Assembly: GCA_009926935.1 (NCBI GenBank)
Contig: RFNZ01000003.1
Coordinates: forward strand, 1 to 64,000
Direction: 5' to 3'
Origin: Pseudomonadota bacterium
Lineage (GTDB): Bacteria > Pseudomonadota > Alphaproteobacteria > Micavibrionales > UBA1664
Length of the DNA: 64,000 nucleotides
A model generated the notes under the pieces. That model was not told the origin of the DNA, ran no database searches, and saw only the letters and a list, made by a program, of their open reading frames with translations. The position numbers were made by a program, and so were the translations under genes. The stretch's first letter is position 1. Each line of letters opens with the position of its first letter. Positions 44,375-52,971 of the stretch are shown here, one piece after another.

Positions 44375-45816
44375 ACAAGAAAGACATCGCTTTCCCTTTG
44401 TTTCTTGCTGTGTGGAACCGCGTGCAAAAGCAGGGGACGCCAGCCGTGCATTTACGCATCGCGCACTGGCTGATGGCGCGGTGGCGCCGCCAGGATGTGC
44501 GGTTGCTATTGATGGCGTTCCGGTCGTGCGGGAAGTCAACGATTGTGGGGCTTTTTGCGGCGTGGCTTTTGTGGCGCAATCCGGATCTGCGCATCCTTGT
44601 GCTTGCGGCGGACGGGATGCTTGCGGCCAAAATGGTGCGCAACACCAAGCGCATCATCGAGCGCCATCCACTCACAAAACAAATGCGGCCGGAAAAGCCG
44701 GATCAGTGGGCGGCTGATAGGTTTACGGTCAGGCGTGATGGGGAGCTGCGTGATCCATCGATGCTTGCGTTTGGGATTGGGTCCAACATTACGGGTTCGC
44801 GCGCGGATGTGATTATTTGCGATGATGTCGAGGTGCCCAATACGTGTGACACATACGAAAAACGCGAGAATTTACGAGAGCGTCTTGCGGAGCTTTCATT
44901 TGTGCTGGTGCCAGGTGGTACACAAATTTATGTAGGTACGCCGCATGCTTACGAGACGATTTATGATCCCGCATATCTTGAAGGATACAAGGATTTGCGC
45001 GTGCCGCTTTTGAATAAAGACGGGACGAGCGTATGGCCGGATCGTTTTACGGATGGTGATATCGATCGCTTGCGGCGTGCTGGCGGGCCGCGCCGGTTTG
45101 CCGCGCAAATGATGCTTGAAGCGGTATCTATTACCGATAGCAGGCTCGATTGCGAGGCGTTGCAATGGTACGGCGATGAAATTGTGTACAGCGAAGCGCA
45201 AGGCAGGCCCATTTTAACACTCGGTGGCAAACGGCTTTTATCGTGTAGCGCGTGGTGGGACCCAGCCTTCGGGCAGGGTGGTGATGGCAGTGTTGTCGCG
45301 GTTGTTTTTGGGGACGAGGCGGGTGGGTATTGGGTGCACCGACTTTTGTATCTGAAGTCGGATTCACGCAAGGCCGAGGATGAGGCCACACAGCAATGCC
45401 GCGCTGTTGTTGATGTGTGCCGCGAATTTTATGTGCCCTCGCTCACGCTTGAGATCAACGGCATTGGCCGTTTTTTGCCGGCGATATTACGGCGCGAGGC
45501 TGCGGGGCATTTTGCAGTTGTTGAATACAGTAACAGCAGGCCCAAGGATTTGCGGATTTTGGAGGCGTTTGACGGTGTGCTGGCCGCGCGGGCCCTCCGT
45601 GTACATGGAAGCGTTAAAGCGACGCCGTTTGCGGATGAGATGCGCGAATGGCGACCTGGCGGCAACAACCGTGATGACGGGCTTGATGCTGTTGCGGGGG
45701 CTCTCGCGCAGCAGCCGGTGCGTGTTGATTCGACCCCGCGCGGGGTAAGGCGGCCCGTGATGTGGAACGCACAAAACTGGCATGCGGCCAAAACAAATTT
45801 CAACGTGATGGAGTGA
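44371..45816 (+). CDS. Terminase large subunit
   Basis: This is the packaging motor and nuclease. The 481 residues have an adenine-side region, Walker A AFRSCGKST (49-57), Walker B ADVIICDD (145-154) followed by E, and a coupling motif near VGTPH. The nuclease domain shows acidic residues in WWDPAFGQGGDGS and NRDDGLDAVAGAL. All motor and nuclease parts appear intact, so it could package DNA. In T7-like phages the terminase gene also lies late, next to lysis genes. Confidence 0.92.
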   Translation: MNKKDIAFPLFLAVWNRVQKQGTPAVHLRIAHWLMARWRRQDVRLLLMAFRSCGKSTIVGLFAAWLLWRNPDLRILVLAADGMLAAKMVRNTKRIIERHPLTKQMRPEKPDQWAADRFTVRRDGELRDPSMLAFGIGSNITGSRADVIICDDVEVPNTCDTYEKRENLRERLAELSFVLVPGGTQIYVGTPHAYETIYDPAYLEGYKDLRVPLLNKDGTSVWPDRFTDGDIDRLRRAGGPRRFAAQMMLEAVSITDSRLDCEALQWYGDEIVYSEAQGRPILTLGGKRLLSCSAWWDPAFGQGGDGSVVAVVFGDEAGGYWVHRLLYLKSDSRKAEDEATQQCRAVVDVCREFYVPSLTLEINGIGRFLPAILRREAAGHFAVVEYSNSRPKDLRILEAFDGVLAARALRVHGSVKATPFADEMREWRPGGNNRDDGLDAVAGALAQQPVRVDSTPRGVRRPVMWNAQNWHAAKTNFNVME

Positions 45817-45820
45817 TGCG

Positions 45821-46078
45821 ATGGAAAATTTATTTTCTCAAGATTTGTTATGGTGGATCAAAGTTATTGAATTGCCTGCGCTTGCGGGCTTGCTTGCCCT
45901 TGTTATCAAAACGCGTGAAGAAGTCGTTGCCGGAAAAATTGAATCCTTGCGGAACTTTGCAACTGTTTCCGCGATGCGGGAAGTAGAGCAACGGCTTGTA
46001 TCGCATTTGCTGCGAATTGAGGCGAAGCTCGATAAAACCGCGCTTAAAACGGAATCTCTTGTACGGGGGCGGCCATGA
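45821..46078 (+). CDS. Small membrane-anchored coiled-coil protein (lysis accessory?)
   Basis: This is an 85-residue protein with one N-terminal hydrophobic helix (WWIKVIELPALAGLLALVI) and a charged helical tail. It stands between terminase and endolysin genes and overlaps the latter by four bases. The layout resembles small lysis or spanin-like proteins, but no family signature is seen. Confidence 0.65.
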   Translation: MENLFSQDLLWWIKVIELPALAGLLALVIKTREEVVAGKIESLRNFATVSAMREVEQRLVSHLLRIEAKLDKTALKTESLVRGRP

Positions 46079-46509
46079 GTGATGCGGATATGGAACACGC
46101 GATTGATGTTTTGGCACGGACCCTTTGGGGTGAAGCACGCAACGAAGGTACGCAGGGGATGGAGGCCGTTGCCTGTGTGGTTTTAAACCGTGTTTTGGTC
46201 GCTCAAAAAAGCCGTGGCGGGCATTACTGGTGGGGGGATGATGTTGTGGGGGTGTGTCTCAAGCCATTTCAGTTTTCGTGCTGGAATGCGAATGACCCAA
46301 ACCGCCCGAAGTTGATAGCGGTTACCGATAAAAACATCCATTTTGCAACAGCGCTCAGGATTGCGCGCCGTGCGGTGCACGGAGTGCTTGCCGATATAAC
46401 GGGCGGGGCCACGCATTATCATACCAAGGATATTCTGCCGCGCTGGGCGGAAGGGGAGGTGCCCGTGTGTACGATTGGGCATCATATTTTTTATGCACTG
46501 GAGGGATAG
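46075..46509 (+). CDS. Cell wall hydrolase, SleB/CwlJ family (endolysin)
   Basis: This peptidoglycan hydrolase of the Hydrolase_2 family is likely a lytic transglycosylase-type or amidase-type endolysin. The 144 residues carry LARTLWGEARNEGTQGMEAVA with the catalytic Glu in WGEAR, the PFQFSCWN segment and ATHYH near the end. No signal peptide is seen, so release through the holin is expected. It is adjacent to the 3TM holin with no gap. Similar SleB-type enzymes occur in gene transfer agent clusters. Confidence 0.88.
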   Translation: MSDADMEHAIDVLARTLWGEARNEGTQGMEAVACVVLNRVLVAQKSRGGHYWWGDDVVGVCLKPFQFSCWNANDPNRPKLIAVTDKNIHFATALRIARRAVHGVLADITGGATHYHTKDILPRWAEGEVPVCTIGHHIFYALEG

Positions 46510-47061
46510 ATGCTTGAAACTGTTCTGGCCCGACTAGGGCTGCCTTTACTGATGGATGTTGTGGGCGGGGCTTTGGGGAGAATTGATCATCCGATTGCTC
46601 AGGCAGCTTCCCGCGCCCTTGGTGAAACCAATGCGGCTATTGCACAAGGACTCATTTCTCCCGAGGCTGCGAAGGAGGCCAACAGACATCTTGAGCGTAT
46701 GACGGAGCTACAGCAGCAGGCTGTCAATGTTGCGTTATCGGAGGTCAATCAATCGCTCAGGGCGGAAGTTGCATCGAATGACCCTTATGTGCGGCGGATG
46801 CGCCCGACCTTCGGGTATTTGATGGCGGTTACATGGACCGTGCAGATGCTGGCCCTTGCCTATGTCATTGTGTTTGATACTGCCAATGCATCAGTTGTGC
46901 TGGATGCGATAGGATCTCTTTCTGCCATCTGGACTGTCGCGTTATCCGTACTGGGTATTTACGTTTATAAGCGCAGTGAGGAGAAAACGGCGGCTGTTCA
47001 AAAAACTTTTGAAGCGCCTGTTATACCTAGACCGGAACGCAAGCCACGTTATAACGACTAA
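46510..47061 (+). CDS. Holin of 3TMs, gene transfer agent type
   Basis: This is the predicted pore-former that releases particles. The 183 residues have an N-terminal helix (LPLLMDVVGGAL), a helical soluble middle and two or three membrane helices (FGYLMAVTWTVQMLALAYVIV, LSAIWTVALSVLGIYVYK). The pattern, including SNDPYVRRMRPTFGYLMA, fits the Pfam family named for GTA release. It directly follows the endolysin gene, and its stop overlaps by four bases the stop of the convergent host transporter, marking the right edge of the cluster. Confidence 0.85.
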   Translation: MLETVLARLGLPLLMDVVGGALGRIDHPIAQAASRALGETNAAIAQGLISPEAAKEANRHLERMTELQQQAVNVALSEVNQSLRAEVASNDPYVRRMRPTFGYLMAVTWTVQMLALAYVIVFDTANASVVLDAIGSLSAIWTVALSVLGIYVYKRSEEKTAAVQKTFEAPVIPRPERKPRYND

Positions 47062-47963
47062 CGGTTCATGAGGCGGCCGCGGCGCAGGGATTGCATCACG
47101 TATAAGCCCGCCGATACCACAAGAATACCACCCATCACGGCTTTTTCAGACGGGACGTGATGGAAGATAAGCCAGCCGAAGAGCATGCCCCATACCATCT
47201 GTGTATATTGCAGCGGGGCGATTTGCGAGACGGAATGGGCGCGCGAAAAAACGGTCGAGATAAACATCATCGCAATTGCGGTCGTTGAGCCGTACAAAAC
47301 CATGAGGCCCAAATCTGGCAGGGTGGGCATGATAAATTTATCAATAGCGAGAGGCGCGTTAACGGCAATCATGACAGCGTGGGTTGCGAGGCCAAAGTTG
47401 GTTACAGGTTCATCCCCGCCTATGTGCCGAGCGAGCAATGCTGCCGATGCCCCGAAGATGGAAACACCCACGGCTGCGATATAGCCGAGATTGAGGTTTT
47501 TAAATTCGGACCCCGCTATCACCAATACGCCCAGAAACCCTATGAAGATGGCAATCCAGCGGCTTGAGGGGATTTTCTCCTTCAACAGAAAGAACGAGAT
47601 AAGGGCAACCCAAATCGGGTTCATGAAAACGATGCCGTAAAAATCGGCCAGAGGCAGGTGTTTTAAAGCGTAGAAAACCAGCAATGTGCTTGTGGCGCCA
47701 ATAGCTCCACGTACAAGTAACAGCGGCCATTTTTTGCTTTTAAAGGCATGGCGGGCCCCCCGCATGTTGAGTGCGATCCCGGCCATGATGATAAAGCCGA
47801 CGATATTGATAGTTAGTATGATTTGCGATGCGTGATAGCCGCCTTGCAGCCATTTGGCGAGGGTGTCGCCTGCCGTAAATAGTATGTACGACAATAAAGC
47901 CATGCCAATTGCGAGGGCAGAAGGCAGGGTTTTTGTATCATTGTTTTGAGCGTGAACGTTCAT
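47058..47963 (-). CDS. DMT-family (EamA) transporter
   Basis: This is an inner membrane transporter of about ten helices in two EamA repeats (301 residues). The first repeat starts with LFTAGDTLAKWLQGG and PLADFYGIVFMNPIWVALISFFLLKE. The substrate is not readable; the family exports amino acids or metabolites. The ATG at 47963 follows an upstream frame that would read into nhaA, so the shorter start is preferred. It is divergent from nhaA with about 40 bases between the starts. Confidence 0.88.
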   Translation of the reverse strand: MNVHAQNNDTKTLPSALAIGMALLSYILFTAGDTLAKWLQGGYHASQIILTINIVGFIIMAGIALNMRGARHAFKSKKWPLLLVRGAIGATSTLLVFYALKHLPLADFYGIVFMNPIWVALISFFLLKEKIPSSRWIAIFIGFLGVLVIAGSEFKNLNLGYIAAVGVSIFGASAALLARHIGGDEPVTNFGLATHAVMIAVNAPLAIDKFIMPTLPDLGLMVLYGSTTAIAMMFISTVFSRAHSVSQIAPLQYTQMVWGMLFGWLIFHHVPSEKAVMGGILVVSAGLYVMQSLRRGRLMNR

Positions 47964-48005
47964 GCGATTCAGGGTACACTTTTCTTTCCAATAAATGGGG
48001 GCAAA

Positions 48006-49202
48006 GTGAAGGCACTTCATAGTTTTTTTCATTCGGATGCGGCAGGCGGCGTTATCATGCTGGTGGCGGCGGCTTTGGCCATGCTTGTTGCCAACTCATC
48101 GCTGGAGCCGATGTATCATGCCTATCTTGCCCAGACTTTGACTGTCGGGTTTACCGACCCTGAAGGGCATGCGGTTGTCGCTTTTCAGAAGCCGTTGCTA
48201 CTCTGGGTCAATGATTTTTTCATGGCGATTTTCTTTTTGTTTGCGGGCCTTGAAATCAAGCGTGAGCTTTTTAAGGGCGCGCTATCATCCTTAAAGCGTG
48301 CGGCTTTGCCGATTATCGCAGCCGCGTGTGGCATGGCGATACCTGCGGTTGTTTACTTGTTTATCAATCAGGCTCACCCTGAGTTTCATCACGGCTGGGC
48401 TATACCGGCTGCTACTGATATCGCTTTTGCCGTGGGTGTTGTTGCGCTTGCTTCTTCGCGTGTGCCGTCTTCCATCAAGGTGCTTTTGCTTGCAATTGCG
48501 GTCGTGGATGATCTTGGTGCGATGCTCGTGATTGCGTTGTTTTATAATAGCGATATCTACATGCCTGCGTTGACTGTTGCTGGTGTCATGACGGCAATCT
48601 TATTCGTGTTCAACCGGCTTAAAATCACAAATTATGGGCCGTATTTTCTGATTGCGTTCATTCTATGGGCGGCGATGTTCAAGGCGGGGATACACCCTAC
48701 GATTGCGGGGGTCATCATGGCGTTTATGATACCGCTCAATAAGGATGTCCATGACCGTAATTGCCCGCTTGAGCGTTTGGCCGAGATGCTGAAGCCGTGG
48801 GTTGTGTTTGCCATTCTGCCTGTCTTTGCATTTGCCAATGCAGGGGTATCGTTTGCGGGGATGGGGCTTGAGGCTTTGCTTCATCCTGTCACGCTCGGGA
48901 TTGGCCTTGGCCTGTTTATTGGCAAGCAGATCGGGATTTTTGGCTCTGTATGGGCCTGCGTGAAAACCGGGTTATGCCATATGCCGACGCGAGCAAGCTG
49001 GCTGCAAGTGTACGGAATGTCTGTTTTATGCGGGATCGGCTTTACCATGGCCCTCTTTGTGGGCGGCCTCGCCTTTGAAGGACACGGCATGGATGCCTAC
49101 GTGCGTATGGGCGTGATGGCGGGTTCGGTCTTGTCGGCGGTTGTCGGATATGCGATTCTCTACTTCGCGGTCCCGCGTTCTTATGAGGAATTACCCAAAT
49201 GA
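48006..49202 (+). CDS. nhaA: Na+/H+ antiporter NhaA
   Basis: This protein expels sodium in exchange for protons at alkaline pH. The 398-residue product aligns with E. coli NhaA from the first residues (KALHSFFHSDAAGG). The two adjacent ion-binding aspartates are in LLLAIAVVDDLGAMLVIA. About twelve helices are visible. The GTG at 48006, with GGGGG upstream, is preferred; a longer frame to 47946 adds 20 residues not in the family. It overlaps the icd gene by four bases. Confidence 0.95.
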   Translation: MKALHSFFHSDAAGGVIMLVAAALAMLVANSSLEPMYHAYLAQTLTVGFTDPEGHAVVAFQKPLLLWVNDFFMAIFFLFAGLEIKRELFKGALSSLKRAALPIIAAACGMAIPAVVYLFINQAHPEFHHGWAIPAATDIAFAVGVVALASSRVPSSIKVLLLAIAVVDDLGAMLVIALFYNSDIYMPALTVAGVMTAILFVFNRLKITNYGPYFLIAFILWAAMFKAGIHPTIAGVIMAFMIPLNKDVHDRNCPLERLAEMLKPWVVFAILPVFAFANAGVSFAGMGLEALLHPVTLGIGLGLFIGKQIGIFGSVWACVKTGLCHMPTRASWLQVYGMSVLCGIGFTMALFVGGLAFEGHGMDAYVRMGVMAGSVLSAVVGYAILYFAVPRSYEELPK

Positions 49203-50626
49203 AAAAGACACCTATTACCGTAGCACACGGCGACGGCATTGGCCCCGAGATCATGGCGGCCACGCTGAAAATTCTGGATGCGGCAGGCGCGCCTCTTGAG
49301 ATCACGACCGTCGAGGCGGGGCAAAAAGTTTATGAACGCGGTATCACTACGGGCATAGAGCCCCACGCCATCGAGGCCATCCGCTCTACGGGTGTCTTGC
49401 TTAAGGCGCCGATCTTTACGCCTTCGGGCGGTGGCTACAAATCGCTCAATGTCACGATCCGCAAGCTGATGTCCTTGTACGCTAATGTGCGGCCTTGCCA
49501 GTCGTATCACCCGTATATTGAAGCGCTGCACAAGAACATGGACCTCGTGGTTGTGCGCGAGAACGAAGAAGATTTGTATGCAGGCATTGAGCACCGCCAG
49601 ACGCAGGGTGTCTGCCAGGCTCTCAAGCTTATTTCGCGACCTGGGTGCGAACGCATCATCCGCTATGCTTTTGAATATGCACGGGCCAACGGCCGCAAAA
49701 AAGTGACTTGTATGGTGAAAGACAACATCATGAAAATGGTGGATGGGCTTTTTTACCAGGTTTTCGAGGAAATCGCCCCTGAGTATCCGGATATCCAGAA
49801 AGATCGTTATATCATTGATATTGGCGCTGCGCGTATTGCCTCGCGCCCGCAGGATTTTGATGTGATCGTTACCGAAAATTTGTACGGCGACATCATCTCG
49901 GATATCGCAGCTGAGGTCACGGGTTCTGTCGGGCTTGGTATTTCAGCCAATATCGGCGAGCAATGCGCGATGTTTGAAGCCATGCACGGTACGGCCCCTG
50001 ATATTGCCGGGCGCGGTATTGCCAATCCATCTGGTTTGCTGCTTGGTTCGATTATGATGCTGACCCATTGCGGCCACGGTAAAGCTGCCGAAACCGTACA
50101 CAATGCTTGGTTTAAGACCATTGAAGACGGTATCCACACCGGTGATATTTACCGCGAGACGACATCCAAACAAAAAGTGGGCACGGATGACTTTACAAAT
50201 GCCGTCATTGCCCGCCTTGGTAAAAAACCCAGCAGCATGAATCCGGTTTCGTATCCGGACGGCAAGGGTGGTATCAAAATACCAGCTCTCAAACCTGTCG
50301 TCGTTCAGAAGAAAGAATGGATCGGGGTTGATGCGTTTATTGAGTACAACGGCAAAGCCGACGACCTGGCCGAAAAAGTAAAACCGGCGCTGGCTTCTGG
50401 CCTTGAACTTTCGTTGTTGAGTAACCGCGGGGTCAAATGCTGGCCCAAGGGTTCGAGTGGCACATTCTGTACCGACCACTGGTGTGCGCGTATCCTCGGT
50501 AAAACGGATACGGCCAAGCTTGTTGAGACCTTGCAAAAGCTTGAACAAGCAGGCGTTCCTGTTGTGAAAACGGAAAACCTTTACAGCTTTGACGGTAAAG
50601 ACGGGTTTACAGCTGCCGCAGGCTAG
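49199..50626 (+). CDS. icd: NADP-dependent isocitrate dehydrogenase (alphaproteobacterial long form)
   Basis: This is the TCA cycle enzyme converting isocitrate to 2-oxoglutarate. The 475 residues start MKKTPITVAHGDGIGPEIM, with the substrate-binding region VRPCQSYHPYIEALHKNMDLVVVRENEEDLYAG, the metal-binding DVIVTENLYGDIISD, and HGTAPDIAGRGIANPSG. A C-terminal extension of about 130 residues (after GKKPSSMNPVS) is typical of the Rickettsia/Thermus-like IDH form. The start overlaps the nhaA stop. Confidence 0.94.
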   Translation: MKKTPITVAHGDGIGPEIMAATLKILDAAGAPLEITTVEAGQKVYERGITTGIEPHAIEAIRSTGVLLKAPIFTPSGGGYKSLNVTIRKLMSLYANVRPCQSYHPYIEALHKNMDLVVVRENEEDLYAGIEHRQTQGVCQALKLISRPGCERIIRYAFEYARANGRKKVTCMVKDNIMKMVDGLFYQVFEEIAPEYPDIQKDRYIIDIGAARIASRPQDFDVIVTENLYGDIISDIAAEVTGSVGLGISANIGEQCAMFEAMHGTAPDIAGRGIANPSGLLLGSIMMLTHCGHGKAAETVHNAWFKTIEDGIHTGDIYRETTSKQKVGTDDFTNAVIARLGKKPSSMNPVSYPDGKGGIKIPALKPVVVQKKEWIGVDAFIEYNGKADDLAEKVKPALASGLELSLLSNRGVKCWPKGSSGTFCTDHWCARILGKTDTAKLVETLQKLEQAGVPVVKTENLYSFDGKDGFTAAAG

Positions 50627-50643
50627 GCGTATCCTTTGTTCTT

Positions 50644-51081
50644 ATGGGGTTGTTTCATAACATCATCGGACTTTTTAAAAAGCCTGAGCCGCAGGAAGCT
50701 GAGCATCGGGATATCCGTTATGCTCACCCTTCCCATGTGCCTGAGGGTAACAGGACATTGCGCGTTGCAAACGTTATGCGGCCCAAAACCATAGGCGGTT
50801 ATGAAGACCGCGCGTATATCAGCAATCTTAGAAGTATGGATTTTTTAAAATCCCTTACGTTTGCCTATCTTCAAAAAATCGGTGCCAAGGGCGCAACACC
50901 CAGCGATATCAACGAAGCTGTTTTGACGGGCGTTCTCGCAAGCACGGGGAGAACACCGCTTGAAATCGCTACGGCGCAGGTTCTTGAGTCGCTCAGGATG
51001 GCGCGCAGCGAGCTTAAGCGCGAAGGCAAAATAGAGTTTAATGCGATTGACCGTGTCTGGTATCCAAAGGAAAAACGATAG
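50644..51081 (+). CDS. Conserved-looking small soluble protein of unknown function
   Basis: I do not recognise this 145-residue protein. It begins MGLFHNIIGLFKKPEP, lacks signal and membrane segments, and ends with a basic tail (WYPKEKR). The middle is helical with TPSDINEAVLTGVLASTGR. It lies 17 bases after icd and ends four bases from the convergent folD, so it is likely read through from icd. Confidence 0.65.
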   Translation: MGLFHNIIGLFKKPEPQEAEHRDIRYAHPSHVPEGNRTLRVANVMRPKTIGGYEDRAYISNLRSMDFLKSLTFAYLQKIGAKGATPSDINEAVLTGVLASTGRTPLEIATAQVLESLRMARSELKREGKIEFNAIDRVWYPKEKR

Positions 51082-51085
51082 GCCC

Positions 51086-51919
51086 TCAAGCTCCGGATGC
51101 TTTTAGCGTATTTGCCAGGAGGCAGGCGATGGTCATAGGGCCTACGCCACCCGGCACGGGCGTGATGGCACCAGCCACTTGTGATGCACCCGCATAATCC
51201 ACATCTCCTTTCAATTTTCCGTTTTCCATGCGGTTGATGCCGACATCAATGACAATCGCGCCGGGTTTTATCCATTCACCTTTTACCATTTCAGCGCGGC
51301 CAACGGCAGCCACCAGAATATCGGCCTCTTTGCAAATGTCGGCCAAATTTTTGGTTTTGGAATGCGCGGTTGTGACGGTGCAGTTTTCCGCCAGAAGCAA
51401 TTGTGCCATGGGCTTACCAAACAGAAGGCTGCGCCCGATCACGACGGCGTTCAGGCCCGTGAGGTCCTGTTTTACTGACTTTATGAGCAGCAGGGAGCCT
51501 TGGGGCGTGCACGGCACCAAGCCATCGAGACCCGCTACCAGTTTCCCGATGTTCGGTATCGTGAGGCCATCGACGTCCTTATTAGGGGCAATGCGCTGGA
51601 TAAGAGGATCTGAATCAATGTGTTTCGGCAGCGGGAGTTGCAGCAGGATACCGTGGATGGATTTATCGGCGTTCAGTTCGTCGATCACTTTTGCGATTTC
51701 CTCAGTCGAGGCGGTTTCCGGCAAGCGGCGCTCGATCGAACGCATACCAACCTCAAGTGTGGCCTTTACCTTGTTGTTCACGTAGACGTGGGAAGCCGGG
51801 TCATCTCCCACCAAAATAACGGCAAGGCCAGGTTTTGTACCCAGACCGGCGACTTTTTCAGCAATGGATTTTCGGAGGGTGGAGGCAACGGCCTTACCGT
51901 CTATGATCGAGGCAACCAT
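51086..51919 (-). CDS. folD: Bifunctional methylenetetrahydrofolate dehydrogenase/cyclohydrolase
   Basis: This enzyme interconverts methylene-, methenyl- and formyl-tetrahydrofolate with NADP. The 277 residues show the catalytic Lys in [36 protein letters not shown], the Rossmann-type [17 protein letters not shown] and [11 protein letters not shown] end. It lies nine bases after the yggT-like gene, forming a small operon. Confidence 0.96.
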   Translation of the reverse strand: MVASIIDGKAVASTLRKSIAEKVAGLGTKPGLAVILVGDDPASHVYVNNKVKATLEVGMRSIERRLPETASTEEIAKVIDELNADKSIHGILLQLPLPKHIDSDPLIQRIAPNKDVDGLTIPNIGKLVAGLDGLVPCTPQGSLLLIKSVKQDLTGLNAVVIGRSLLFGKPMAQLLLAENCTVTTAHSKTKNLADICKEADILVAAVGRAEMVKGEWIKPGAIVIDVGINRMENGKLKGDVDYAGASQVAGAITPVPGGVGPMTIACLLANTLKASGA

Positions 51920-51928
51920 TTGTAATCC

Positions 51929-52207
51929 TTATAAGAAAACTATCGCTATCACGCGTTGCAGCAGCATCACGCCAAAAATCACGATAATGGGCGTGATGTC
52001 AATTCCGCCTATCGCGGGCACGTATCGGCGTAGCGGTTTCATGACGGGGTCGGTCGCTTTTCCCAATAATTCCAGCAGCTTGGTTGCTTGTGGGTTGGCG
52101 AGGTTCAGAACGCCGAAGGCGATAAGCCAGCTGATGACAACATGTGCCACAATGACAAACGTATAAATATCGAGTGCTAAGATAAGAAATTGGCCGATGG
52201 TGTTCAT
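51929..52207 (-). CDS. YggT family membrane protein
   Basis: This is a 92-residue membrane protein with two hydrophobic helices (FLILALDIYTFVIVAHVVISW, then IIVIFGVMLLQRVIAIVFL) and the TDPVMKPLRRYVPAIGGIDITP motif of YggT. The family is associated with osmotic tolerance and membrane-located processes, but its exact role is unsettled. It is the first gene of a yggT-folD pair. Confidence 0.92.
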   Translation of the reverse strand: MNTIGQFLILALDIYTFVIVAHVVISWLIAFGVLNLANPQATKLLELLGKATDPVMKPLRRYVPAIGGIDITPIIVIFGVMLLQRVIAIVFL

Positions 52208-52287
52208 GACAAGTCTCCAAAAATAAACTAAATTTTAGCAAAAATAGCGCAGAATCAATATAACGCCAAATTGGAAGGTTTTGGGGC

Positions 52288-52971
52288 ATGTTTGGGTTGG
52301 AATACCTTGTGGCCACGCATTTGTTGCTTACGGCCAATTCGGATGTCATTACTTGCCCTGTGCAGAAAAGCGCCCGTGTTGATGTGCGCTGGCGTAGCGA
52401 GCCCATAAAATACGACAACACCAAGACAACCGGTGAATTAAACCGCCGCGATATCGACTCCGAAAACCCTTATGGCGTCCATGTTTCGACTGATGTCGGC
52501 GGGCTTATGAGCGGAAAAATGGAGTATAAATCGGGAATACAGATTTCGACGGTGCGATATCCAACAAGCCGTGTTTCGTGCCTTTGGATAGATAAGGTGA
52601 TTGTCGATATTGTTATCGATCCTACAATCCAGATCGCTTCAGAGAACGCAAAGGGCAGCTGCGAGTACAATGCCATTCTTGAGCACGAACACAAACACGT
52701 GGCCATAGACCGCAAAGTTGTTGTCGACCATCTTGACCGTATCCGTAGCGCCACTGCCCATGCGGTTACCAAAGTAGGCATGGTTGGCCCCAAAGGGGAC
52801 GAAACGGTCGAAGATTTCAAAAAGAAAATGACAGAATATGTGCAAGGAGCCATCAAAGGGGCGGCTGATACCATGTATGCCGATCGTGTAAAACGCCAGA
52901 AAGGCCTTGATAACAAGGAAGAGTACGACCGTGTTTCCGCTAAGTGCGATAAGAACGCGGAAAAGCAGTAA
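52288..52971 (+). CDS. DUF922-like protein with HExxH motif
   Basis: This is a 227-residue protein with a short hydrophobic N-terminus (LEYLVATHLLLTA) that could be a weak export signal. It contains NAILEHEHKHVAIDR, in which HEHKH fits a zinc-protease HExxH site. Two Cys precede it and one follows near the C-terminus. The pattern suits the small putative metalloprotease family DUF922, whose function is unknown. The C-terminal third is charged and helical. It ends one base from the convergent ccmI-like gene. Confidence 0.65.
   Translation: MFGLEYLVATHLLLTANSDVITCPVQKSARVDVRWRSEPIKYDNTKTTGELNRRDIDSENPYGVHVSTDVGGLMSGKMEYKSGIQISTVRYPTSRVSCLWIDKVIVDIVIDPTIQIASENAKGSCEYNAILEHEHKHVAIDRKVVVDHLDRIRSATAHAVTKVGMVGPKGDETVEDFKKKMTEYVQGAIKGAADTMYADRVKRQKGLDNKEEYDRVSAKCDKNAEKQ

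Larger units (their letters stand above)
31064..47061. mobile_element. Compact podovirus-derived virion cluster, GTA-like
   Basis: About 15 kb of plus-strand virion genes (31867-47061) follow an S24-type repressor gene on minus. Portal, scaffold, capsid, tail tube A and B, internal protein, spike, large terminase, endolysin and holin are all intact. I see no integrase, excisionase, DNA or RNA polymerase, primase, ligase or att repeat. The right end overlaps the stop of a host transporter gene. Codon use and GC look host-like. A gene transfer agent or other domesticated particle fits better than a functional prophage. Confidence 0.75.

Noticed and set aside
31008..47100. Ordinary inducible prophage with attachment sites
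   Set aside because: No integrase, no tRNA target and no direct repeats were seen at the edges, and replication genes are missing.
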